This document shows, piece after piece, positions 6,771-12,135 of a DNA stretch of 12,135 nt. The stretch's first letter is position 1; the number at the start of each line of letters is the position of its first letter. A program made the position numbers and the translations under genes. The notes below the pieces were generated by a model. It did no database searches and was not told the DNA's origin. It saw only the letters and a list, made by a program, of their open reading frames with translations. This DNA is from Amylibacter sp. (GTDB taxonomy: Bacteria > Pseudomonadota > Alphaproteobacteria > Rhodobacterales > Rhodobacteraceae): positions 1 to 12,135 of the forward strand of contig JALWOO010000759.1 in assembly GCA_027083485.1 (NCBI GenBank), given 5' to 3'.

Positions 6771-8075
6771 TCAGGAGCGGCTACGGGCACGCTTCTGAAT
6801 ACGTCTTATTGAGGATGTTGGGACGTTCATGAGTCCACGATATTTCGCAATTGTGCGTCTTGCAACTGTTATGCCTTCCTGAGCCAATATTTCGGTGGCT
6901 TTTGTATCGGATACGGTGTTTTCTGGGTCTTCGGATCGAAAAATTTGCGCAAGTCTAAAGCGAATCATGGTGGAAGAAATCTCCTTGCCTTGTGCATTTT
7001 GAATCGAAGACGGGAAAAAATAATGCAGCGGAAAGGTGCCGCGATCACAGGTGAGGTATTTGCCCGAAATGGCACGACTGACGGTAGATTCATGGATATT
7101 CAGGCTGCGGGCCACATCCCCCATCTTGAGAGGCTTCATCGCCATTGGACCGTCCTTGAAGAACGCAACCTGAAATTTGCCAATGGCAATAGCGATGCGC
7201 AAAATTGTTGATGCCCGTTTTTCCAAGGCCCGTTTAAGCCAATTCACGCGGGTCAATTGGGCGTTCAAATAATCCTGCACTTCCTGACTGCTGGTGAGCA
7301 TTCCGCTGAGGTAGGCGCTATCTGGTTCCAGTCGAACAAAAGCTTCCTCGTTCAACGTAAAACCAAGCTCGTGTGTGTTGCGCCAGTGGCAGAGAATATC
7401 CGGAATAACATGGGCTGGCGGTACGTTCTCAAGCGTTGCAGCGGGGTTTAACGAATACCGCTTCAAGGTGTCGATCATGACCCGTAGTTTTTCAACTGAT
7501 ATATTCAATTCCTGCGCCAGTTGTTTTGTCTTCAAGGAGGCCCTGGGCAGTTGTTGCAATAGCTTTTCAAATTCTGCTGACCAAAGCCCGTCTGATTTTA
7601 GTTGTAAAGTAAGGCATTCAGACAAATCACGCGCCCCGACACCCGTTGGCTCAAAACTCTGGACAATGCCTAAGGCCGTTTCCATGGCACCCAAAGGATA
7701 GCCATGGGTTTTGGCGATCTCTGTTAGCGAAGTATCAAGAAACCCTCTCTCGTCAAGATGTTCAATGATGCTTTGCAAAGGCTTTTCAAGCTCTTGGGGA
7801 ATGTTTGCCGTTTCCTGCTGGCGCAAAATGAGGCTGATAAATGTTTCATGCGCCGCTTCTGTATCGGCGATTACGGTGTCGACAGGAAGGCTTCTTTGCG
7901 GGCTACCTGATGGTCCTCCGGATATTTTGGCAACCGGATTGCTGATGAGCTCCTCTTTCAGAAAGGCAATCAGTTCTGCATTGGACATGCCCAGAATTGC
8001 AACAGACTGCTGCATTTTCTGGGTAACAGCCAGTCGCTGTTTTTGATGTATGCCAATGCCGGGTTTCAGCGCCAA
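6771..8075 (-). CDS. rpoN: RNA polymerase sigma-54 factor
   Basis: Sigma-54 directs RNA polymerase to -24/-12 promoters and needs an AAA+ enhancer-binding activator to open them. The 434-aa protein has the full set of parts. Region I (1-50, QKQRLAVTQKMQQSVAILGMSN) is glutamine-rich and contacts activators. A short region II follows, then the core-binding domain (about 85-280), the HTH (about 320-345, HESTVSR at 328-334, then GKYLTCDRGTFPLHYFF) and the RpoN box ARRTIAKYR at 405-413, which reads the -24 element. It is shorter than the 477-aa E. coli protein, mainly in region II, which is also less acidic than usual. The usual NPLLE at the end of region I reads NPVAK. The start appears to be TTG at 8075 with AGGA 8 nt upstream; the next in-frame ATG (codon 21) would remove much of region I. 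It lies 32 nt after lptB in the same operon. Confidence 0.93.
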   Translation of the reverse strand: MALKPGIGIHQKQRLAVTQKMQQSVAILGMSNAELIAFLKEELISNPVAKISGGPSGSPQRSLPVDTVIADTEAAHETFISLILRQQETANIPQELEKPLQSIIEHLDERGFLDTSLTEIAKTHGYPLGAMETALGIVQSFEPTGVGARDLSECLTLQLKSDGLWSAEFEKLLQQLPRASLKTKQLAQELNISVEKLRVMIDTLKRYSLNPAATLENVPPAHVIPDILCHWRNTHELGFTLNEEAFVRLEPDSAYLSGMLTSSQEVQDYLNAQLTRVNWLKRALEKRASTILRIAIAIGKFQVAFFKDGPMAMKPLKMGDVARSLNIHESTVSRAISGKYLTCDRGTFPLHYFFPSSIQNAQGKEISSTMIRFRLAQIFRSEDPENTVSDTKATEILAQEGITVARRTIAKYRGLMNVPTSSIRRIQKRARSRS

Positions 8076-8098
8076 ATCTGTTATCCTGTGTTCACAGG
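8076..8098 (-). promoter_or_regulatory. Shine-Dalgarno inside a dyad before the TTG start of rpoN
   Basis: On the minus strand CCTGTGAACACAGG (8098-8085) is a perfect 14-base inverted repeat. In RNA it can fold as a 5-bp stem with a GAAC loop. The rpoN Shine-Dalgarno sequence AGGA (8087-8084) starts in its 3' arm and lies 8 nt from the TTG start at 8075. The lptB stop codon (8110-8108) is 9 nt upstream of the dyad, so a ribosome finishing lptB would cover and melt it. This fits translational coupling, but a DNA-operator role cannot be ruled out. Confidence 0.4.
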
Positions 8099-8107
8099 CA
8101 ATTCGGG

Positions 8108-8863
8108 TCAGATTTTAAACTTCTCGCCCAAATAAACCCGTCGTACATCCTTGCTGACGACAACCTCTTCAGGGGTGCCGCTCATAAGGACAGTTCCACC
8201 ATACAAGATATAGGCGCGATCAACAATTTCCAGTGTTTCACGCACATTATGATCGGTAATCAACACACCAATTCCGCGTTTTTTCAGTTGTGCCACCAAC
8301 ATGCGAATATCCCCGACGGCAATCGGGTCAACGCCGGCAAAGGGTTCATCAAGCAAAACATAGTTCGGGTTGCCGGCCAGACAGCGGGCGATTTCAACGC
8401 GTCTGCGCTCCCCTCCGGACAGGGCCACGGCGGGGCTGTCGTGCAGATGAGCAACAGAGAATTCCTCCATCAACTGCAAGGTGCGCTGTTTGCGTTTTTC
8501 CGGATTCGATTCCCAAAGTTCCACCACTGAGCGGATATTCTGTTCGACGTTCATCCCCCGAAAAATACTGGCCTCTTGCGGCAGGTATCCCAGCCCCAGC
8601 CGTGCGCGCCGGTACATGGGCAGAAAGGTAACATCCCGCCCGTCAATGGTCACTGTGCCCTTGTCCGGCGGAATCAATCCGGCAATTGAATAAAAACAGG
8701 TGGTTTTTCCGGCACCATTCGGCCCAAGCAAAGCAACGGCTTCGCCTCTTTGAAGGTTGAGCGTAACATCCGTCAGCACAGAGCGCCGTTTGAATGATTT
8801 GTTCAAACCCACAACGGAAAGGCCGGAATTTTCCGGCTTGGTTTCGGTTTTGTTAGCACTCAT
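8108..8863 (-). CDS. lptB: LPS export ABC transporter ATP-binding protein
   Basis: LptB is the ATPase dimer on the cytoplasmic face of the LptB2FGC complex, which extracts lipopolysaccharide from the inner membrane and pushes it along the LptA bridge. The 251-aa product has Walker A GPNGAGKTT (47-55), a Q-loop at GYLPQEASIFRG (Q96), the signature LSGGERRR (148-155), Walker B VLLDEP (169-174, E173 catalytic) and the switch histidine H205 in ITDHNVRE. The first ~14 residues are a polar extension. The sequence YLPQEASIFR is typical of LptB compared with other ABC ATPases. Its ATG directly follows the lptA stop codon (TAA-ATG), and rpoN follows after 32 nt. LptF/LptG are not in the window. Confidence 0.96.
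   Translation of the reverse strand: MSANKTETKPENSGLSVVGLNKSFKRRSVLTDVTLNLQRGEAVALLGPNGAGKTTCFYSIAGLIPPDKGTVTIDGRDVTFLPMYRRARLGLGYLPQEASIFRGMNVEQNIRSVVELWESNPEKRKQRTLQLMEEFSVAHLHDSPAVALSGGERRRVEIARCLAGNPNYVLLDEPFAGVDPIAVGDIRMLVAQLKKRGIGVLITDHNVRETLEIVDRAYILYGGTVLMSGTPEEVVVSKDVRRVYLGEKFKI
8821..8838 (-). other. Palindrome within the first codons of lptB
   Basis: GCCGGAA (8822-8828), TT, TTCCGGC (8831-8837) is a perfect 7-bp inverted repeat over lptB codons 9-15. In the mRNA it extends to AAG...CTT with one bulged C. A GC-rich stem this near a start codon can slow ribosomes or protect the mRNA. It may equally be a by-product of the K-P-E-N-S-G-L codons. Confidence 0.35.
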
Positions 8864-9376
8864 TTACTTGGTCTTTGGTACAAAAACAGTTTTGACGTTG
8901 CCTTGCATAGACCCTTTGTTGGTAGTCAGGTCAAGTGTCAGGCTATCGCCGGAAATTGCATTTGCCCCCTGTAACAACAGGACATTGCCGGATAAAATCA
9001 CGTTACTATTGCCAAGACGATAAATCGCTTTCTGTGCTTCGGCAACTTCTGTGCCGTTGGTAAAGACAACATTTCCGGTGGCAACAACGGTTTCAATCGC
9101 GCCTTGTTCCTGATTGTACTTGACCACAACCTTATCGGCACCAAGGCGCATATCTCCTTGAATTGCCTTGGCATTTCCAACAAATTCGGCGGTATTTTCT
9201 GCCTGAGCCACATTCAGCATATCGGCGGTTACCTCCACCGGAAGGGAGTTATCGTAATTTCCCGGCGTCAAAGCAATAGACGCCCCCTGTGCAACAGCAA
9301 AGGAAACAGGCGCAAACATGGTCGCAGCGCCAAGGACAAAAGCAAGCAAAATTATTTTGACCATTGGTATTCTCAT
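8864..9376 (-). CDS. lptA: Periplasmic LPS-transport protein LptA
   Basis: LptA polymerises into a beta-jelly-roll bridge carrying lipopolysaccharide across the periplasm from LptC to LptD. The 170-aa precursor has a signal peptide: K7, a hydrophobic core (about 8-22), and a likely signal-peptidase-I cut after A29 (AVA-Q). The mature part is an OstA/LptA domain of repeated beta strands, with VTADMLNVAQAENTAEFVGNAKAIQGDMRLGADKV split into its strand pairs and later SGNVLLLQG and GDSLTLDL. Length is as expected for the family. The ATG at 9376 overlaps the lptC stop by 4 nt (ATGA). An internal ATG at codon 5 is an alternative start that would also leave an intact signal peptide. lptB starts right after this stop codon. 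Confidence 0.94.
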   Translation of the reverse strand: MRIPMVKIILLAFVLGAATMFAPVSFAVAQGASIALTPGNYDNSLPVEVTADMLNVAQAENTAEFVGNAKAIQGDMRLGADKVVVKYNQEQGAIETVVATGNVVFTNGTEVAEAQKAIYRLGNSNVILSGNVLLLQGANAISGDSLTLDLTTNKGSMQGNVKTVFVPKTK

Positions 9377-10011
9377 CTATTCGGTTTTGGTATGTATACC
9401 AACTTAACCCCATTTTTAAACAAAAGAACACCTTTGCCGCCAAAGTGATTTTTATTCAAATCTTGACGCAACTCCATGGATCCCGCCTCTATGGAGCCTT
9501 GTGGACCTACCGCAGTAACAGGTCCGGGACTAAGGACGTTACCTGTTTCAAAGTTTAGCTGCAGTTCATCACTCTGTGCTGTATAGCCGTCAGACGTTAC
9601 CAAAGACACGATACCGGACAAGGTTGCCATATTTTTTGACAAGTCCAACAAGCCCGTTTCAGATTTGGATTTAAGGGATCTACCGTCCTGAAAATCAATT
9701 GTTGTCAGGGGTTTGTTCAAATCAATGCGTTCCGGGCTGGGTGCATCCGGCAAGGCCCATTCGGCAGAAATAGAAAAAGCATCACCGGTTTTGGTGACGC
9801 CGGAAAAATGCGGGTTGGTGATCTTCTGCCCGATTGCCAGTTCGGCGAGCTTGGCATCTGTAACAATCAGGGCTTCACGCAGCCGGGATGTTTTGGACAA
9901 CACAAAAATGGAGGCCAACAACAGTAACGCAATGACCGGAAAGGCAATGCGAAACACCCGCACCATGCGGGAATAGCCGTCTTTGGGTGTGTTGTCCGTT
10001 TGGCGTGCCAT
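9373..10011 (-). CDS. lptC: LPS export system protein LptC
   Basis: LptC is anchored in the inner membrane beside LptFG and hands lipopolysaccharide to LptA. The 212-aa protein has a short cytoplasmic N-terminus with basic residues (R15, R18, R21) and a single membrane helix at about 22-38 (FPVIALLLLASIFVL). A periplasmic beta domain follows with the usual features: NPHFSGVTKTGDAFSISAE, a TLSGIVSLVTSDGY stretch, QSDELQLNF, and GSIEAGSMELRQD near the end. This is the longer alphaproteobacterial form (E. coli LptC is about 191 aa). The start codon is 2 nt after the rnd stop. The gene ends in an ATGA overlap with lptA, giving tightly coupled expression. Confidence 0.92.
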   Translation of the reverse strand: MARQTDNTPKDGYSRMVRVFRIAFPVIALLLLASIFVLSKTSRLREALIVTDAKLAELAIGQKITNPHFSGVTKTGDAFSISAEWALPDAPSPERIDLNKPLTTIDFQDGRSLKSKSETGLLDLSKNMATLSGIVSLVTSDGYTAQSDELQLNFETGNVLSPGPVTAVGPQGSIEAGSMELRQDLNKNHFGGKGVLLFKNGVKLVYIPKPNR

Positions 10012-10013
10012 GG

Positions 10014-10625
10014 TTAATGGGCGAAAATATCGGTGTCGGGCCAGCCAGCCAGATCAAGCGTCGCACGGGTCGGAAGGAAATCAAAACAGGCTTGCGCCAG
10101 TTCGGTGCGTCCCTCGCGGGCCAGCCGGATGTCGAGTTCTTCCTTCAGGCGATGCAGGTATAAAACATCTGACGCCGCATAATCTATTTGTGCCTTGGTC
10201 AGGTTTTCCGCGCCCCAGTCAGAGCTTTGCTGCTGTTTGGAAATATCGACCCGCAACAATTCTTGCAGCAGGTTTTTTAGCCCGTGCCGGTCAGTATAGG
10301 TACGCACCAGCTTTGAGGCGATTTTAGTGCAATATACCGGTGTCGTGCGAACACCGAATCGCTTTTCCATTACGGCTATGTCAAAGCGGCCAAAATGGAA
10401 GAGTTTCAGCTGATCCGGATTGGCCAGCATTTTGCACAGGTTCGGGGCTTCGGTTTGATCCTTGGCAATTTGCACCAGATGCGCATTACCATCACCAGAA
10501 GACAACTGCACCACACAGAGCCGGTCACGATAGGGCAATAACCCCATGGTTTCGCTGTCTATTGCCACAATCGGGCCAAGGTCGAGGTCGTCGGGCAAAT
10601 CGCCCTGGTGCAGATAATTTGTCAT
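10014..10625 (-). CDS. rnd: Short ribonuclease D (DEDDy 3'-5' exonuclease)
   Basis: This is a 3'-5' exoribonuclease of the RNase D type, which trims 3' ends of tRNA and other stable RNA using two metal ions. Numbered from the ATG at 10625 (203 aa), the DEDDy residues are D23 and E25 (IDSET), D82 (HFGRFD), and Y149 with D153 (YAASDVLYLHRL). E. coli RNase D is about 375 aa and carries two C-terminal HRDC domains. They are absent here, as is common in alphaproteobacteria, so RNA choice may differ. An ATG at 10649 would add eight residues; I prefer 10625 because homologues start at the MTNYLHQGDLP equivalent. Both starts have weak ribosome binding sites. It heads the lpt-rpoN-hpf-ptsN operon, 2 nt before lptC. 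Confidence 0.9.
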   Translation of the reverse strand: MTNYLHQGDLPDDLDLGPIVAIDSETMGLLPYRDRLCVVQLSSGDGNAHLVQIAKDQTEAPNLCKMLANPDQLKLFHFGRFDIAVMEKRFGVRTTPVYCTKIASKLVRTYTDRHGLKNLLQELLRVDISKQQQSSDWGAENLTKAQIDYAASDVLYLHRLKEELDIRLAREGRTELAQACFDFLPTRATLDLAGWPDTDIFAH

Positions 10626-10696
10626 TGGTTTCTCTGGTTGTAAGCGCATTATTTCCGCACAGTAGGCACAAATGCCAAAGGATTAAAGGCCGGGAA

Positions 10697-10710
10697 CCGC
10701 CTATCGGCGG
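10697..10710. other. GC-rich hairpin in the rnd-rimP intergenic region
   Basis: CCGCC (10697-10701), TATC, GGCGG (10706-10710) is a perfect 5-bp stem with a 4-nt loop. No T tract follows on either strand. It sits between the divergent genes, just upstream of the proposed rimP promoter, so it could be an operator or simply chance. Confidence 0.3.
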
Positions 10711-10721
10711 AAAACTGTTGC

Positions 10722-10750
10722 TTGCTTTTGCCGGAACAAGCGCCTATATC
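10722..10750 (+). promoter_or_regulatory. Possible sigma-70 promoter for rimP-nusA
   Basis: TTGCTT (10722-10727) and TATATC (10745-10750) are separated by exactly 17 bp and resemble the -35 and -10 consensus. Transcription would start near 10757 and give a leader of about 95 nt before the rimP start codon. This is the best match in the 204-bp interval, but both boxes are imperfect. Confidence 0.35.
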
Positions 10751-10805
10751 CCCCTTAACAGCGGCAAGACTGGTTTCCACCCCCAGACTTCCATCGGAAA
10801 TTACG

Positions 10806-10828
10806 ACGGGCCGTGCGCCCGTTTTTTT
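10806..10828 (+). terminator. Intrinsic terminator in the rimP leader (candidate attenuator)
   Basis: ACGGGC (10806-10811), loop CGTGC, GCCCGT (10817-10822) forms a perfect 6-bp GC-rich stem that runs straight into a T7 tract (10822-10828). This is the standard shape of a Rho-independent terminator on the + strand. It ends 25 nt before the rimP ATG, and no + strand gene ends upstream of it, because rnd points away. It would therefore stop transcription of rimP-nusA itself, as an attenuator does. A short unannotated RNA ending here is the alternative. Confidence 0.7.
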
Positions 10829-10845
10829 GTGCGCATGCACAGGAG
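10828..10845 (+). promoter_or_regulatory. rimP ribosome binding site next to a small hairpin
   Basis: TGTGC (10828-10832), GCAT, GCACA (10837-10841) forms a 5-bp hairpin directly after the terminator. The Shine-Dalgarno AGGAG (10841-10845), 8 nt before the ATG at 10854, starts at its last base. An alternative pairing of GTGCGC (10813-10818, inside the terminator) with GCGCAT (10831-10836) would open the terminator. The two states exclude each other. Confidence 0.4.
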
Positions 10846-10853
10846 CAAACCCA

Positions 10854-11414
10854 ATGTCTGATTTGATTGCCAAAGCAGCAATAGACAAACGACTGGCTGA
10901 CATCGTGCAACCCGTGATCGAGGATCTCGGGTTTGAACTGGTGCGCATTCGCCTGATGTCGGGCAAGAAGATCATCTTGCAAATCATGGCCGAGCGCCCC
11001 AATGGCGGGATCGAGGTTGACGATTGTGCCAGGATTTCCACCGAGGTTTCCGCCATTCTGGACGTAGAAGACCCGGTTGTAGAAGAATACGCTCTGGAGG
11101 TTTCCAGCCCCGGCATTGACCGGCCCCTGACCCGGCTAAAAGATTTTGAAATGTGGGAAGGTTACGAGGCCCGCATTGAAACGACGGAACTGATCGACGG
11201 GCAGCGCCGCTTCAAGGGCGAATTGCGCGGGGTTCAGGACGACGAGGTTCTGATCGAAATCCCCCAAGGCATCATCGGGCTGAAATTCGACTGGTTGGCA
11301 GATGCCAAGCTGATCCTGACGGATGAACTGATTGCCCAAACGTTGAAGGCGCGCAAGGATGCCTTTGATGAAACCAAATTTGACGAGATAAACACCGAAG
11401 AGGACGCCCCATGA
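10854..11414 (+). CDS. rimP: Ribosome maturation factor RimP
   Basis: RimP helps assemble the 30S ribosomal subunit. The 186-aa product has the N-terminal alpha/beta domain (about 1-85, including [14 protein letters not shown] and the [11 protein letters not shown] segment) and the conserved junction SSPGIDRPL (84-92). The C-terminal SH3/Sm-like domain follows (about 93-165). A polar, acidic tail (about 165-186) extends beyond the ~150-aa E. coli length, as is usual in alphaproteobacteria. The ATG at 10854 is set by AGGAG 8 nt upstream and by homology at MSDLIAK; an in-frame TTG at 10722 would add 44 residues with no family match. Its stop overlaps the nusA start (ATGA), so the two are translationally coupled. 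Confidence 0.95.
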   Translation: MSDLIAKAAIDKRLADIVQPVIEDLGFELVRIRLMSGKKIILQIMAERPNGGIEVDDCARISTEVSAILDVEDPVVEEYALEVSSPGIDRPLTRLKDFEMWEGYEARIETTELIDGQRRFKGELRGVQDDEVLIEIPQGIIGLKFDWLADAKLILTDELIAQTLKARKDAFDETKFDEINTEEDAP

Positions 11415-12135
11415 GCATTACCAGTGCAAACCGGCTCGAATTGTTGCAAATCGCCGAGGCGGTTGCCCGCGAAAAAATGATCGATCCCGATCTGGTTATT
11501 CAGGCAATGGAAGAATCCATGGCCAAAGCGGCCAAGTCCAAATACGGGGCCGAACTTGATATCCGCGCTTACATTGATCGCAAGACCGGCGATCTGGAAA
11601 TGACCCGCGTGCGCGAAGTTGTCGAGGAGGTGGAAAACCATTTCGTTGAAATGACCGTAGAAGAGGCCAAAGCCCACAAAGACGATCCCGAAGTGGGCGA
11701 TCTGATTATCGATAAACTGCCGCCAATGGATTTTGGGCGTATCGCCGCACAATCGGCAAAGCAGGTGATCTTGCAAAAGGTCCGCGAGGCCGAGCGCGAG
11801 CGCCAGTACGAAGAATTCAAAGACCGCGAGGGCACCATTATCAATGGTCTGGTCAAACGTGTGGAATACGGCAATGTGATCGTGGATGTGGGCCGCGGCG
11901 AGGCTATTTTGCGTCGCGATCAGTTGATCAACCGCGAGCTGTTCCGCAACGGTGACCGGATTCGCGCCTATATCAAAGAGGTCCGTTCCGAAATGCGTGG
12001 CCCGCAGATTTTCCTGTCGCGCACTGCGCCGGAATTCATGGCCGAGCTGTTCAAAATGGAAGTGCCGGAAATCTATGACGGTGTGATCGAGATCAAGGCC
12101 GTGGCCCGTGATCCGGGTTCGCGCGCCAAGATCGG
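11411..12135 (+). CDS. nusA: Transcription termination/antitermination factor NusA (5' part)
   Basis: NusA binds RNA polymerase and nascent RNA, lengthens pauses, strengthens intrinsic termination and takes part in rRNA antitermination. The visible 241 codons cover the N-terminal polymerase-binding domain (about 1-130, starting [22 protein letters not shown]) and the S1 domain (about 138-200, [28 protein letters not shown]). They end at the start of the first KH domain ([36 protein letters not shown] across the last ~40 codons). The frame is open to the window end, so the remaining KH domain and C-terminal repeats lie outside. The start overlaps the rimP stop by 4 nt. In this operon NusA could act on the terminator in its own leader, which is an inference. 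Confidence 0.96.
   Translation, partial: MSITSANRLELLQIAEAVAREKMIDPDLVIQAMEESMAKAAKSKYGAELDIRAYIDRKTGDLEMTRVREVVEEVENHFVEMTVEEAKAHKDDPEVGDLIIDKLPPMDFGRIAAQSAKQVILQKVREAERERQYEEFKDREGTIINGLVKRVEYGNVIVDVGRGEAILRRDQLINRELFRNGDRIRAYIKEVRSEMRGPQIFLSRTAPEFMAELFKMEVPEIYDGVIEIKAVARDPGSRAKI

Noticed and set aside
10666..10680. Sigma-54-like TGGCA...GC on the minus strand upstream of rnd
   Set aside because: The GG and GC pairs are too close for a -24/-12 promoter; it is a short GGCA/TGCC dyad.
10722..10853. In-frame TTG extension of rimP by 44 residues
   Set aside because: It would translate through the promoter-like boxes and terminator hairpin and has no family match; AGGAG marks the ATG at 10854.
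11234..11776. 180-codon open frame antisense to rimP/nusA
   Set aside because: It lies wholly opposite two well-conserved genes and has no recognisable protein content; a composition shadow.

Overview
The window looks like the chromosome of a Rhodobacterales-type alphaproteobacterium of moderate GC. Sampled stretches run roughly 40-50% GC in much of the left two thirds and higher in rimP-nusA. The assignment rests on the gene order rnd-lptC-lptA-lptB-rpoN-hpf-ptsN running left, divergent from rimP-nusA running right. It is also supported by the style of the surface-glycan genes (GT4, Glyco_tranf_2_4-like, GT14 with a long extra C-terminal domain, NodH-like sulfotransferase). I cannot name a genus.

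Left region (1-5597, + strand): the last 14 codons of an unidentified gene, then four tightly packed genes: a GT4 glycosyltransferase, a small GT2-type glycosyltransferase, a GT14 core-2/I-branching-like transferase with a ~270-residue C-terminal extension, and a 488-aa protein that reads as two sulfotransferase-like domains in tandem. Gaps are 40 nt, 8 nt and 0 nt, so the four are probably co-transcribed. The set suggests synthesis and sulfation of a branched surface glycan. No polymerase, flippase or exporter is visible here.

Middle region (5609-10625, - strand): a compact seven-gene housekeeping operon. RNase D (short form, no HRDC) leads, followed by the LPS-transport genes lptC, lptA and lptB, then sigma-54 (rpoN), long-form ribosome hibernation factor (hpf) and the nitrogen-PTS EIIA protein (ptsN). 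This is the E. coli lptC-lptA-lptB-rpoN-hpf-ptsN order with rnd in place of kdsC. Junctions are very tight: 2 nt, a 4-nt ATGA overlap, a directly abutting TAA-ATG, then gaps of 32, 41-77 and 38 nt, depending on how much of the rpoN-hpf interval is counted as leader. rpoN appears to start at TTG, with its Shine-Dalgarno sequence inside a small dyad. ptsN converges on the sulfotransferase gene with an 11-nt gap.

Right region (10626-12135, + strand): a ~230-bp divergent intergenic region, then rimP and the 5' part of nusA (cut by the window end), overlapping by ATGA. The rimP leader carries a possible sigma-70 promoter, a textbook intrinsic-terminator hairpin with a T7 tract only 25 nt before the rimP start codon, and a second hairpin that touches the Shine-Dalgarno sequence. 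Because nothing else on the + strand ends there, this looks like a transcription attenuator for the rimP-nusA operon, which would link it to termination control by NusA itself.

The most interesting items are the rimP-nusA leader, the double sulfotransferase with its possible sulfotransferase-like partner domain fused to the GT14 enzyme, and the rpoN start region. No RNA genes, mobile elements, CRISPR arrays or origins were seen.
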